From the NCBI RefSeq assembly GCF_003626735.1, contig NZ_RBHX01000001.1, positions 1 through 64,000 of the forward strand: DNA of 64,000 nucleotides. Reading direction: 5' to 3'. Below are positions 16,874-25,815 of the stretch, one piece after another. Position numbers and translations under genes: made by a program. The notes beneath the pieces are model-generated. The model saw only the letters and a list, made by a program, of their open reading frames with translations, made no database searches and was not told the origin of the DNA. Numbering within the stretch: the first letter of the stretch is position 1; each line of letters opens with the position of its first letter. Origin of the DNA: Microbacterium sp. CGR2. Its GTDB lineage: Bacteria > Actinomycetota > Actinomycetes > Actinomycetales > Microbacteriaceae.

Positions 16874-17326
16874 ATGCCCACCTCGATCGTAGACAAGCTC
16901 ATGGCCATCACGAGCATGTTCCAGCAGGACATGGCCCGAGCCTTCGCCGGCACTCCGCTCACCGAGTCGCGGGTCGCCGTCCTGTGGACGCTGGCACTAA
17001 GCGGGCCATCCACCCAGCAGACCCTCTCTGAGGCGCTGTCGGTGACACCTCGCAACATCTCCGGCCTCGTGGACGCGCTGGAACAGCACGGATACGTGCG
17101 GCGCGTCCCCCACCCGTCCGACCGCCGTGCCGTGCTGGTGACGCTCACCCCGAACGGCGAGGCGGCGGTGGCGCGGATGCAGGAGGAACACGCTCATCTG
17201 GAGGTCGAGCTGCGCGACGCCGTCGCGCCGGAGCACCTCGATGCGCTCGAACAAGGCATCGAGGCGATCATCGCCCGCCTCGCCACGTTGGTGAGTGCAG
17301 AGCAGCCGGCCGCGGAGGACGGCTGA
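16874..17326 (+). CDS. MarR-family transcriptional regulator
   Basis: 150 residues with a winged helix: SVTPRNISGLVDALEQHGYV (recognition helix) and RVPHPSDRRAVLVTLTPNG (wing, with the D-x-R signature). It is the first gene of a three-gene operon: its TGA overlaps the ATG of the ABC gene by one base. It most likely represses this drug-exporter-type operon from the palindrome at 16840-16870 until a ligand binds. Confidence 0.85.
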   Translation: MPTSIVDKLMAITSMFQQDMARAFAGTPLTESRVAVLWTLALSGPSTQQTLSEALSVTPRNISGLVDALEQHGYVRRVPHPSDRRAVLVTLTPNGEAAVARMQEEHAHLEVELRDAVAPEHLDALEQGIEAIIARLATLVSAEQPAAEDG

Positions 17327-19059
17327 TGAGCATCGCTACTCGCACCGCGCAGACCCCGCAGACCGAACCGAGTCGAATCCGAGCGCTCCTGGCTCGCGGC
17401 GCGGGGATGGAAAGGATCGTCTACGCCGCTATCGGTCGCGCGATCGCCCGCAAGCCCTGGAAAGCCCGCGACGCCAAGGGCTTCCGCTACCACGCTCAGA
17501 GCCTCGCGATTCTCGTCATTTTCATCGTGCTCTCCGCCGTCGAAATCGTGGTCATCGACCTGATCATGCATCAGTGGCTCTGGGTGAGAATCCCGCTGCT
17601 CATCATCGGCATCTGGGGACTGGTCTGGATGACCGGGCTCCTGTGTGCCCATTTCATGCGACCCCACACGGTCGGGAGCGATGGCATCCGAGTGCGGGAT
17701 GGTCTCGACATGGATGCGCACGTCACGTGGGACGACGTGTACTCGGTGGGACTGAAGAACCGCAACTATGAGCCCAAGACCCCGAGCGTGATCGATGACC
17801 AGGGGGGCCGGTCCCTGGTGATGAACATCACCGACCAGACCAACATCGAGATCGTCCTGGAACGACCGACGACCATCACCCTTCCTGGCCTGCCGCCGAA
17901 GGGCGGCGAGCAGGTTATCGACCGCATCTACCTCTGGACCGACGAGCCCAAGGGATTCCTCGACGCGGTACGGGAGCACATGGGCTCTGAGGCGGACAGC
18001 GCCCAGGCCAAGAAGGCGCAGGCTCAGGCCGCGCAGGACGAAGAACGGAGAAAGCGCATGGCTCAGCACAACAACGGTCCGGCAATCGAGGTGAGCGGCC
18101 TCGTCAAGAGATTCGGTGACACCACCGCCCTCGACGGCATCGACCTCACCGTGGAGCCTGGGTCGGTGCTCGGGCTGCTCGGCCCGAACGGGTCGGGCAA
18201 GACCACGACCGTGCGCATTCTCGCGACCCTGATGAAGGCCGACGAAGGCACCGCCCGCGTGTGCGGTTATGACGTCGTGCGCGACGCCTACCAGGTGCGG
18301 CAGTTGATCGGACTCACCGGCCAGTACGCCTCGGTGGACAAGGACCTCAGCGGCCACCAGAACCTCACCATGATCGGCCGGCTCCTCGGCATGTCCAGCA
18401 AGCAGGCCAAAGCCCGCGCCTCTGAACTCATCGAAGAAGCCGGTCTCGCCGACGCCGCCACCAAGCCCGCAAAGAGCTACTCCGGCGGCATGCGCCGACG
18501 TCTCGACCTCGCGGCAAGCATCATGGGCGAAGCCGCGGTCGTCTTCCTCGATGAGCCCACCACCGGCCTCGACCCCGCCCGCAGAGGCGAGACCTGGGCC
18601 ATGATCCGCCGGCTCGCCGCGCAGGGTTCCACGGTGCTGCTCACGACCCAATACCTCGAAGAAGCCGACCACCTGGCGAACGACATCGTCGTCATCGACG
18701 CGGGCAAGGTCGTCGCACGCGGCACCCCCGACACCCTCAAACGGCGCATGGGAAGCCAGACACTCGACCTGCGCCTGAGCGACCCCAGCCAGCTCGAAGA
18801 AGCCACGAACCGCATCCAGAGCATCATCGACGCCGCCCCGGTGGTCGATGCACGGACGGGGCAGTTGAGTGCGGCCGTGACCGATGGCGAGGTCATGCCC
18901 GCCATCGTGCGCAGCCTCGATGAGGCCGCCATCGGCGTCAGCGAGCTCTCGCTTCGCCTGCCCAGCCTGGATGACGTCTTCCTGACCCTCACCGGACACC
19001 GCGCAACCACCGCCGACGAGAAGGCCGACGAGCAGAACGAGAAGGAGGCAGCAGCATGA
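17326..19059 (+). CDS. DrrA-type ABC ATPase with an N-terminal membrane/PH-like domain
   Basis: 577 residues, about 240 longer than a typical DrrA ATPase. Residues 1-230 contain two membrane segments (about 66-84 and 88-108) and a beta-rich cytoplasmic part. The ATPase begins near 245, with Walker A GPNGSGKTTT, signature SYSGGMRRR, Walker B VVFLDEPTT and switch His-like region LLTTQYLEEAD. A MAQHNNGP start at residue 245 hints that two formerly separate genes were fused. It works with the permease at 19056 (4-base ATGA overlap) to export a hydrophobic compound. The substrate is unknown. Confidence 0.8.
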   Translation: MSIATRTAQTPQTEPSRIRALLARGAGMERIVYAAIGRAIARKPWKARDAKGFRYHAQSLAILVIFIVLSAVEIVVIDLIMHQWLWVRIPLLIIGIWGLVWMTGLLCAHFMRPHTVGSDGIRVRDGLDMDAHVTWDDVYSVGLKNRNYEPKTPSVIDDQGGRSLVMNITDQTNIEIVLERPTTITLPGLPPKGGEQVIDRIYLWTDEPKGFLDAVREHMGSEADSAQAKKAQAQAAQDEERRKRMAQHNNGPAIEVSGLVKRFGDTTALDGIDLTVEPGSVLGLLGPNGSGKTTTVRILATLMKADEGTARVCGYDVVRDAYQVRQLIGLTGQYASVDKDLSGHQNLTMIGRLLGMSSKQAKARASELIEEAGLADAATKPAKSYSGGMRRRLDLAASIMGEAAVVFLDEPTTGLDPARRGETWAMIRRLAAQGSTVLLTTQYLEEADHLANDIVVIDAGKVVARGTPDTLKRRMGSQTLDLRLSDPSQLEEATNRIQSIIDAAPVVDARTGQLSAAVTDGEVMPAIVRSLDEAAIGVSELSLRLPSLDDVFLTLTGHRATTADEKADEQNEKEAAA

Positions 19060-19868
19060 CCACCGCAACGCTCCCCGCCACCCACACACCACTGAGGAAG
19101 CACGTCAGCATGGGGCAGGTGTTCGTTCAGTCCGCGACGCTCTCCTGGCGAGGCATCGTCAAGCTTCGCCGGCACCCCGCCGGACTCGCAGACGTCATCA
19201 TCGGCCCCGCGATCTTCCTCGTGCTCTTCGGCTACGTCTTCGGTGGCGCCATCTCCGGCGACACGAGCGAGTACCTCCAGTACGTGTTTCCCGGCATCCT
19301 CGGCATGATGACCCTCTTCGCCACCATGGGGGTCGGCGTCTCCCTCAGCACCGACCTCTCCGAGGGCATCTTCGACCGCTTCCGCAGCCTCCCCATCGCC
19401 CGCATCTCCCCGCTCATCGGAGCCGTCGGCAGCGACATCGTCCGCCAGCTCGTCTCTCTCACCGCACTCATCGGCTTCGGGCTGCTACTCGGCGTGCGCT
19501 TCGAGACCAGCGTGTGGTTGGTGCTCGCCGGATGCGCTCTCGCCCTCGCGTTCGCCCTCGCGGTGTCGTCGGCACTGATCCTCCTCGCCTTGGCCATCAA
19601 GGACCCGATGGCCGTGCAAGGCCTCGGCGCGGTCATCATTCTGCCCCTGGCCTTCGCCAGCAACATCTTCGTGCCGGTCGAGACAATGCCCGGCTGGATG
19701 CAGACCTTCGCCTCATGGAACCCGATCGGGCACCTGGTCGACACCGTGCGCGGACTCATGATGGGCGGCCCCGTCGGTGAGCCACTGATGTTCACCCTGA
19801 TGTGGATGGCGGCGTTCGTCCTCGTGTTCGCCCCGCTGTCACTGATCGCCTACAACCGACGCGCATAG
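19056..19868 (+). CDS. ABC-2 type permease (DrrB-like)
   Basis: 270 residues with six membrane segments and the ABC-2 arrangement: IFLVLFGYVFGGAI, then YLQYVFPGILGMM, FDRFRSLPIARISPLIGAVG and a late WNPIGHLVDTVRG. It overlaps the ATPase gene by four bases. It forms the membrane channel of the exporter; a terminator hairpin follows at 19911. Length is normal for the family. Confidence 0.85.
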   Translation: MTTATLPATHTPLRKHVSMGQVFVQSATLSWRGIVKLRRHPAGLADVIIGPAIFLVLFGYVFGGAISGDTSEYLQYVFPGILGMMTLFATMGVGVSLSTDLSEGIFDRFRSLPIARISPLIGAVGSDIVRQLVSLTALIGFGLLLGVRFETSVWLVLAGCALALAFALAVSSALILLALAIKDPMAVQGLGAVIILPLAFASNIFVPVETMPGWMQTFASWNPIGHLVDTVRGLMMGGPVGEPLMFTLMWMAAFVLVFAPLSLIAYNRRA

Positions 19869-19910
19869 AGTCCACTGAGCCACGACATGCCTCAACGCAA
19901 TGTCTGCCCA

Positions 19911-19946
19911 CACGCAGCCGCATCTGCGCGAAAATGCGGCTGCGTG
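19911..19946 (+). terminator. hairpin after the first exporter operon
   Basis: CACGCAGCCGCAT (19911-19923) and ATGCGGCTGCGTG (19934-19946) form a perfect 13-bp stem with a 10-base loop, 43 bases after the permease stop. No clear T-tract follows, so it may stabilise the mRNA end or terminate weakly. Confidence 0.65.
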
Positions 19947-20001
19947 CAGGGCGGGCGCCCCCATCATTGCTCGAACTGCGCCCTCTAACCGGCGAGCTGA
20001 T

Positions 20002-20225
20002 CCTGTCGCCTACGCCTGCATCAGGCTGATCGTCGTTCGGGACGGGAGCGCGATCTTGTTCAGCGAGTCCGGGCAGGAGCCGGTCAAGCTCGGTGACGTG
20101 ATCCTGCTCGGCGCGAACACCCTGTGCGGGGCGCACCCGAGGGCCACATCACAGTGACGACGATCGACGCGGATGCCGACTACGTGATCGACCAAGTGTT
20201 CTGGCAGCAGCTCGATTCCGACTAG
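20002..20225 (+). pseudogene. truncated AraC-type regulator remnant
   Basis: About 70 residues match the N-terminal domain of the AraC regulator at 28611-29552: PVAYACIRLIVVRDGSAILF then EPVKLGDVILLGANTLCG, a one-base shift near 20135, then GHITVTTIDADADYVIDQVF and an abrupt stop at 20223. The remaining sensor part and the whole DNA-binding domain are gone. With the frameshifted copy at 11192 it shows that a regulator-exporter cassette was duplicated and eroded. Together with the hairpin it fills the 404-base gap at 19869-20272. Confidence 0.75.
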
Positions 20226-20272
20226 AGTTGGCATTGAAGCCAAACTCTTGACTGTGATGCCGAGGAGTCTCC

Positions 20273-20887
20273 GTGGATGTGAAGCGGCCCGTGACGTTGA
20301 CGCAGGAGGTGCGTCGGCAGCGGATCATCGAGGCGGCGATCGAGTGCCTCGCTCGTGAGGGGTGGAACGGTACGAAGCTGGCCTTGGTGGCGGCGGAGGC
20401 GGGGATCAGCCGGGGGTTGATCTCGTATCACTTCGCGGGCCGTGACGATCTGTACGAGGCGGTTCTGGACACCGTGGTGGAGACGATCTTCGGCGAGGGC
20501 TCGGCAGCGATGCAGCAGCGGATCGATGAGGCATCCACGGCCCGCGGCAAGCTCGTGGCCTACATCGAGGAGAATCTGCGGTTCATCGGATCGCATCGGC
20601 GGGAGATGGCGGCGCTGGGGCAGGTGATGCCAAACCTGCGCGGCAAGGACGGCGCGCCGCGGTTCGACGCCGATGCTGAGGAGCCGGTTATCGCGGGAAC
20701 GGCGCTGCTGTTCGAGTACGGGCTGTCCACCGGGGAGTTCCGCGGGGTCGACGCGCGGCTGACGGCCTACACGCTGCGTCGTTGCATCGACGGGGCCGCG
20801 GTGAAGATCGTCGCGGACCCCGGGTTCGATATCGACGCCTACGCCCGGGAGCTGACCGCCCTGTTCCTGCAAGGAGTGCAAGCATGA
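20273..20887 (+). CDS. TetR-family regulator
   Basis: 204 residues. The N-terminal HTH is LALVAAEAGISRGLISYHFA with the usual YHF tail, and the rest is a helical ligand domain. GTG 20273 is the start, preceded by GAGGAGT. Its stop overlaps the ATG of the ABC ATPase (ATGA), so it is the first gene of an exporter operon and probably its repressor. Confidence 0.85.
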   Translation: MDVKRPVTLTQEVRRQRIIEAAIECLAREGWNGTKLALVAAEAGISRGLISYHFAGRDDLYEAVLDTVVETIFGEGSAAMQQRIDEASTARGKLVAYIEENLRFIGSHRREMAALGQVMPNLRGKDGAPRFDADAEEPVIAGTALLFEYGLSTGEFRGVDARLTAYTLRRCIDGAAVKIVADPGFDIDAYARELTALFLQGVQA

Positions 20888-21639
20888 CCGCGACGACTCC
20901 GCCTGCCGTTGTCTTGTCTGGTCTGACCAAGCGCTTCGGTGACCACGTCGCGGTGGATGCGATCGATCTGAGCATCCCGGCGGGGATGTTGTTCGGCATC
21001 GTCGGCCCGAACGGGGCGGGCAAGTCGACCACGTTGTCGATGATCGCCGGGCTGCTCGCGCCGGATTCCGGGACGGTGACGGTCGCCGGGTTCGACGCGA
21101 AGAGTCAGCGTGAGCAGGTGCTGAACGCGCTGGGCATCATGATGGAAGGGCTCTCACTGCCCGAGCGGCTCACCGGTGGCGAGCTGTTGGAGTACACGGC
21201 CCGGTTGCGGGGTATCGGTGCCGAGTGGCGCCAGCGCGCCACGGACCTTCTGGAGGTTCTGGAGCTGGATCGGGCGCCGTCGACGTTGATCGTGGACTAC
21301 TCAACCGGGATGCGGAAGAAGATCGGTCTGGCGGTGGCGTTGCTGCACCGGCCGCGGGTGCTGGTGCTCGATGAGCCGTTCGAGGCCATCGATCCGGTCT
21401 CGGCCCACGCCATCGAGGGTCTGCTGGGCCAGTACGTCGCCGGTGGCGGGACCGTGCTGCTGTCGAGCCACATCATGGACGTCGTCGAGCGCACCTGTGA
21501 ACGGGTCGCGCTCATCAAGGACGGCCGCGTCCTCACCCAGGGCACGATCGAGGAGGTCCGCACCGGCGGGACGCTGGCGGAGACGTTCGTGAACTTGGTC
21601 GGTGCTGCCCCGCGTCGTGACATCGGGTGGTTGCGTTGA
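20884..21639 (+). CDS. ABC transporter ATP-binding protein
   Basis: 251 residues. Walker A is GPNGAGKSTT, signature DYSTGMRKK, Walker B VLVLDEPFEA and H-loop SSHIMD. The signature starts S-T-G rather than S-G-G, which is tolerated in this ABC-2 subgroup. It is coupled to the TetR gene before it and the large permease after it. Its sequence is not especially close to the other two ATPases in the window, so this cassette has a separate origin. Confidence 0.85.
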   Translation: MTATTPPAVVLSGLTKRFGDHVAVDAIDLSIPAGMLFGIVGPNGAGKSTTLSMIAGLLAPDSGTVTVAGFDAKSQREQVLNALGIMMEGLSLPERLTGGELLEYTARLRGIGAEWRQRATDLLEVLELDRAPSTLIVDYSTGMRKKIGLAVALLHRPRVLVLDEPFEAIDPVSAHAIEGLLGQYVAGGGTVLLSSHIMDVVERTCERVALIKDGRVLTQGTIEEVRTGGTLAETFVNLVGAAPRRDIGWLR

Positions 21640-21641
21640 GG

Positions 21642-23285
21642 ATGAGCGGGGCTTTCGCGGGGCTGCGGTGGCGGGTCATCCGCCACGGCCCTCACGACGA
21701 GCGCGGCTTCGGCCTGGTCGCCGGTCTTGTCGCAGCCGCAGGCGTCATCGCCGTGGCCGTTCTCGCCCGCACGGGTGTCCTCGATCAGAGCTGGCTCACC
21801 GTCGCGGTCTCACTGTTGGGGCTGACGTGGCTGCTCGGCCCGATCCTGCTCCCCGGTGCCGCGCCGATCCTGAACCCGGAGTGGTTCCGCACCCTGCCTC
21901 GCCCACCGGCCCGGATTGCGTGGGAGATGTCTGCGAGCGAGGCCATCAGCGTGGGGAGCGTGATCACCACTGCGGCGCTGAGCAGCTTTGTGGTGGTCGC
22001 CATCCCGCACGGCGCCGGAGTGGTCGCGGTCGCCGTGGTGGCGGCGTCGTCCCAGGTGTTCTTCCTGCTGTGGCTGGGCAGATGCGCTGCGGCCGTGACT
22101 GCCCGTCTGCTCCGCTCCACAGGGGGCACATGGGTGGCGGCGTTTCAGATGTCCGTGCTGTTGGCGCTCTCCTTCGCCGGATGGGTGCCGCTGTTCGCGG
22201 TGATCCTGCCGAACCTCGGCACCGGAGACACCACGATCATCACCCCCTCGACCCCTGGCGCCGTCCCCGACGCGATCGAGACCACACTGCAAGCGCTCCC
22301 GACCGGCTGGGGCATCGCCGCTGTGACCGCGGCCGCCACGCACGCATCGTTCATAGCGGTCGCTGTACCGATCGTCGGACTCATCGTCGGCGGGCTGCTG
22401 CTGTGGGCCATATGGATCGGCCTCACGGCTCGCACGCTGCGCCAGCCACCTGCTCGCACGCGCAGCAACCTCAGCGCCGGCAGGTTTCGCCGCACACATT
22501 CCGCACAGTCGACTGGCCCGGTCCGGGCGGTCGTCAGCCGGGAGGTCAAGACCTGGTTCCGCGACCCGCACCGCCGCCTCGCGCTCGGGCACGCCTGGAT
22601 CACCCCGGTGCTGATGATCCTCCTGGTCGCGCCCACCGGATGGTCCTGGGCGCTGCCGTTCATCGGCGTCCTCGCCGCAGCCATCGCGGGGATGACCGCA
22701 GTGAACACCTACGCCCTCGACGGGACCGCGCTGTGGCAACTCCTCACCACCCCGAAAGCGATCCGCGCCGACGTCGCCGGACGCCAACTCGCCTGGATGC
22801 TCCTCTTCGCCATCCCCGTCATCGTCGTGACGATCCTGCTGAGCCTGGTCAGCCAGTCGCCGTTCTGGGCCGTTGCGCTCGGGATGACCCTCGCCGCGAC
22901 CGGCATGGCATGCGCGAGCGCCCCGCTGTTCAGCGCGCTCATGCCCGCGATCGGAGCCGACGCCCGCGACCGTGTTGCCGCCACACACAACGCTGGCAAC
23001 CCCGCAGGGGGACAGTGGACGGTGTTCACTGCCGTCGCCGCCGCCGCAGCCGTCCCCGCCGTCCTCACCCAGATCACCGGCACCGGTCACTCCTGGATCG
23101 CTCACCTGAGCATCGGCATCGCCGTCGGCACATCCGCGCTCCTGACGCTGACACCTCTGACACGCGCCCGCCTCCAACGATCAGGACCAGCACTGCTCGC
23201 TGCCATGGCATCAGGCGACCCCACCCGACTCAGAAACAGGGCCGCACGCAAGCCCTCCACCGAAACACCGACCCACAACCTGTAG
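21642..23285 (+). CDS. large ABC-2-like permease
   Basis: 547 residues with about 12 hydrophobic segments in two halves separated by a basic loop near 270-310, including VVSREVKTWFRDPHRR. This is the size of fused two-domain ABC-2 permeases. ATG 21642 lies two bases after the ATPase stop; a TTG start a few codons earlier is possible. It is the export channel for the ATPase at 20884. The substrate is unknown. Confidence 0.75.
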   Translation: MSGAFAGLRWRVIRHGPHDERGFGLVAGLVAAAGVIAVAVLARTGVLDQSWLTVAVSLLGLTWLLGPILLPGAAPILNPEWFRTLPRPPARIAWEMSASEAISVGSVITTAALSSFVVVAIPHGAGVVAVAVVAASSQVFFLLWLGRCAAAVTARLLRSTGGTWVAAFQMSVLLALSFAGWVPLFAVILPNLGTGDTTIITPSTPGAVPDAIETTLQALPTGWGIAAVTAAATHASFIAVAVPIVGLIVGGLLLWAIWIGLTARTLRQPPARTRSNLSAGRFRRTHSAQSTGPVRAVVSREVKTWFRDPHRRLALGHAWITPVLMILLVAPTGWSWALPFIGVLAAAIAGMTAVNTYALDGTALWQLLTTPKAIRADVAGRQLAWMLLFAIPVIVVTILLSLVSQSPFWAVALGMTLAATGMACASAPLFSALMPAIGADARDRVAATHNAGNPAGGQWTVFTAVAAAAAVPAVLTQITGTGHSWIAHLSIGIAVGTSALLTLTPLTRARLQRSGPALLAAMASGDPTRLRNRAARKPSTETPTHNL

Positions 23286-23391
23286 AAATCGGGACTCTGA
23301 GAGCGCGCCGGTGCGCGCACAGCCGCTGTCCGGCGCGACCGGGGCATGACCGTAGAAGCTGGAGCGCACACATGCGAGCTGTATTCTTTGA

Positions 23392-23403
23392 CTGATTGAT
23401 CAG
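23392..23403. promoter_or_regulatory. short palindrome upstream of TetR gene
   Basis: CTGATTGATCAG is an interrupted palindrome (CTGAT / ATCAG) 17 bases before GTG 23421, beside TTGACT that could be a -35 element. Probably the operator of the TetR protein encoded next. A GC-rich stem (GCGCGC, 23303-23308 and 23313-23318) after the preceding permease may terminate that operon. Confidence 0.5.
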
Positions 23404-23420
23404 ACGATGATTGGAGTCGG

Positions 23421-24032
23421 GTGTCCAGACGAGTTGATCCGGAGCGGATCGCACAGAAGCGGGAGCAGATCGCGGTCGAGGCAGCCCGCCTGTTCGCGAC
23501 GCAGGGGTATGACCGGACGAGCGTCGCGCAGATCGCCAGAGCGGTCGGCACCAGCCCGGCCAGCGTCTTCTACTACTTCGAGGACAAGGCGTCGTTGTTC
23601 CGGGCAGTGTTCGAACGCGACCTGCCTGCGGCCGAGGCGCTGATCGAGCGCCATGCCGAGGCCGCTGACCCGGTGGCGGCGATCCTCGACGTGCTCGACG
23701 CTCTGGCCGAGGATGCGGCCGACCCGTCCGCGTCGGGAATGCTGGTCGAGCTGCTGCGCCGTGTCGGCGACGACCCCGAGCTGCTCGCGGTCGTGGGACG
23801 AACCGCCGACGTGCTCCGCGAGGGCTTGGCCGCACTGATCTCACGCGGAATCGCCCGCGGCGTCATCGATCCGGCACTGAACGCAACCGAGGCAGCGGCC
23901 TGGTTGCAGACGATCGTCGACGCGACCTACCTCAACGCCCGATCGGGGCACTCCCCGCACGCCGATCTGCACCGCACCGCCCTGGGATACCTCGCCCCGC
24001 CACAACACCGCCAGGAGGAAGGTCATGGCTGA
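23421..24032 (+). CDS. TetR-family regulator
   Basis: 203 residues. The HTH is SVAQIARAVGTSPASVFYYF, followed by a helical ligand-binding domain. The GTG start is preceded by TGGAGTCGG. It overlaps the next gene by eight bases and is presumably co-transcribed with that membrane protein. It likely autoregulates from the CTGATTGATCAG palindrome. Confidence 0.85.
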   Translation: MSRRVDPERIAQKREQIAVEAARLFATQGYDRTSVAQIARAVGTSPASVFYYFEDKASLFRAVFERDLPAAEALIERHAEAADPVAAILDVLDALAEDAADPSASGMLVELLRRVGDDPELLAVVGRTADVLREGLAALISRGIARGVIDPALNATEAAAWLQTIVDATYLNARSGHSPHADLHRTALGYLAPPQHRQEEGHG

Positions 24033-24714
24033 GAACACCATCAACGTCACGATCCCCAAACGATGGGTCGTCGGGGTGCATCTGACGGGCGCGGTACTCG
24101 GGTTCGGTGCCGCCTTCGTCGTGGGCCCGATCGTGAACTGGCTGCTCAGCTTGGCCGGCGACGCCCCCGGTCCGCTGCGCCTGGCCGCGGGCCTGCCACT
24201 GGTCTGGGCGATACCCGTGCTCACCCTCGCTGGCCTCGGCGTCGGGTTCTGGTTCGCCAAGGAATGGCAGAAGGACAACGGCACCATCACGATCACCCCC
24301 GAGGGCGTGACGGTGCACCGGGCAGGGAGTAGCCGCCACGTCGCTCGTGACCGCATCGGCGGCGCGTTCACCGACGGTCACGACCTCGTCGTCACCGATG
24401 ACCTCACGAACGAGCTGCTGCGGGTGAAGACGGACAAAGTGCTCGTGGGCAGGCTGAGCGACGCATTCCCACGTCTCGGATACCCCTGGCAGGGAACGAC
24501 GGACCCCTACGACCACGCGTTCGCCACCTGGGTCGATGACAGCGGCCTGCTGGATGCTCACGCACATGATCTCCTGCGCGCCCGGCAACGAGCCCTGGCC
24601 GACAAGCGCCCCGGCGCCGCCGAGGATGCCCGTGACGAACTCCGCGCACTGGGCATCGCCGTGCGCGACCGCCACGGCGCACAGCAGTACCGGGTCGTTG
24701 CGCGCGGCACGTAG
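24025..24714 (+). CDS. YqeB-like membrane protein
   Basis: 229 residues. Two membrane segments (about 15-36 and 52-74) are followed by a beta-rich PH-like section (TITITPEGVTVHRAGSSRHV) and a charged helical tail with EDARDELRALGIAVRDR. This is the layout of the YqeB family of unknown function. It is coupled to the TetR gene. The two-TM plus beta-rich layout resembles the N-terminal extension of the ATPase at 17326. Confidence 0.65.
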   Translation: MAENTINVTIPKRWVVGVHLTGAVLGFGAAFVVGPIVNWLLSLAGDAPGPLRLAAGLPLVWAIPVLTLAGLGVGFWFAKEWQKDNGTITITPEGVTVHRAGSSRHVARDRIGGAFTDGHDLVVTDDLTNELLRVKTDKVLVGRLSDAFPRLGYPWQGTTDPYDHAFATWVDDSGLLDAHAHDLLRARQRALADKRPGAAEDARDELRALGIAVRDRHGAQQYRVVARGT

Positions 24715-24955
24715 CAAGCGCTCAGAGCGATGGGCGACGCCTGGCGGCCAGGCCGTCGAGAAGAGGACAGCAGCAGCATGCTGGCTCGCGCATCACAGCA
24801 GTCAGTCGATGCACTGGCTTGGCGATGACAGGGCATGGTGCACCTTCAGTTCGCTAGCAGATTCCCCGGTCTGCTCAATAGTCGCCATATGCGGTGGAGG
24901 GCGTCGTGACCGTAGCCTCGAATCCCAGACGGAATCAGTGGAGGGACGTCACGAC

Positions 24956-25789
24956 ATGACTATTCTCGTTACAGGCGCGACCGGCAACGTCGGCAGGCTG
25001 GTGGTCGACCATCTCAGAGCAGCTGGCTCCCCCGTCCGGGCGCTGACCAAGAACCCGAAGAAGGCCGCACTTCCCGCGGACGTCGAGGTGTTCACTGGCT
25101 ATCTCGGCGAGCTGGAGACGCTGCCACCGGTGCTCGAAGGCGTCGATCGGATGTACCTGGCACCGCTGCCCGAGACCGTGCGCGATGTTGTGAGCATGGC
25201 GAAGGACGCGGGCGTGCGCAAGATCGTCGCGCTGTCGCAGATCGACGCGGACCGGGAAGCGGAGCGCGATGAAAGCGAGTGGCATTACCACGTGATCGAG
25301 AAGGCTGTGGAGAACTCTGGACTGGAGTGGACCTTCCTGCGTGTCGGTCAGTTCTTCGCCAACTCCTTGGACTGGGCCGAGCAGATTCGCTCCACCGGCG
25401 CGGTCAAGGGTGCTTACGGCAGCGCGACCTATGCGCCCATCGACCAGAACGACATCGCCGCCACCGCGGCGACTCTGCTGCTCCAGGACGGACACCACGG
25501 CAAGAAGTACGTGTTGACCGGGCCGGAGAGTCTGACGAAGATCGAGATGGTCCGGATTATCGGCGAGGTGATCGGACGGGACATCCGATTTGAGGAGCAG
25601 ACTCGCGAGGAAGCGTACAAGGACATGTACGACTCGGGCTGGGGCGAGGGCGCGGACTGGATGCTCGACCTCGATGCGAGGTTCACTGAGAACCCCGAGG
25701 TCGCGTTGCCGACGTTCGAGCAAATCAACGGCCGCCGGGGGACGACCTTCGCCGAGTTCATCGCCAACAAAGCAGACAAGCTCCGCTGA
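24956..25789 (+). CDS. NmrA/SDR-type NAD(P)-binding oxidoreductase
   Basis: 277 residues. The Rossmann motif is ILVTGATGNVGRLVVDHL, with the strand-2 basic residues (RALTKNP) of the NADP-preferring atypical SDR/NmrA group. WTFLRVGQFFANSL and YVLTGPESLTKIEM are family features. It could be a quinone or azo-type reductase, or a redox-sensing protein. It stands alone; the 241 bases before it contain no gene I can support. Confidence 0.8.
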   Translation: MTILVTGATGNVGRLVVDHLRAAGSPVRALTKNPKKAALPADVEVFTGYLGELETLPPVLEGVDRMYLAPLPETVRDVVSMAKDAGVRKIVALSQIDADREAERDESEWHYHVIEKAVENSGLEWTFLRVGQFFANSLDWAEQIRSTGAVKGAYGSATYAPIDQNDIAATAATLLLQDGHHGKKYVLTGPESLTKIEMVRIIGEVIGRDIRFEEQTREEAYKDMYDSGWGEGADWMLDLDARFTENPEVALPTFEQINGRRGTTFAEFIANKADKLR

Positions 25790-25815
25790 ACGTCCTGTTG
25801 CCGATCCGCTGAGGA

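Noticed and set aside
17194..19092. Long open minus-strand frame of 632 codons opposite the first exporter
   Set aside because: It is antisense to a clear ABC ATPase with all motifs. Its composition (Gly, Val, His rich) is a typical GC-rich shadow.
21602..23395. 597-codon plus frame overlapping the large permease
   Set aside because: Arg/Pro/His-rich shadow of the permease gene without any domain.
24715..24955. Small ORF between the YqeB-like and NmrA-like genes
   Set aside because: It has no convincing start, ribosome site or conserved sequence.
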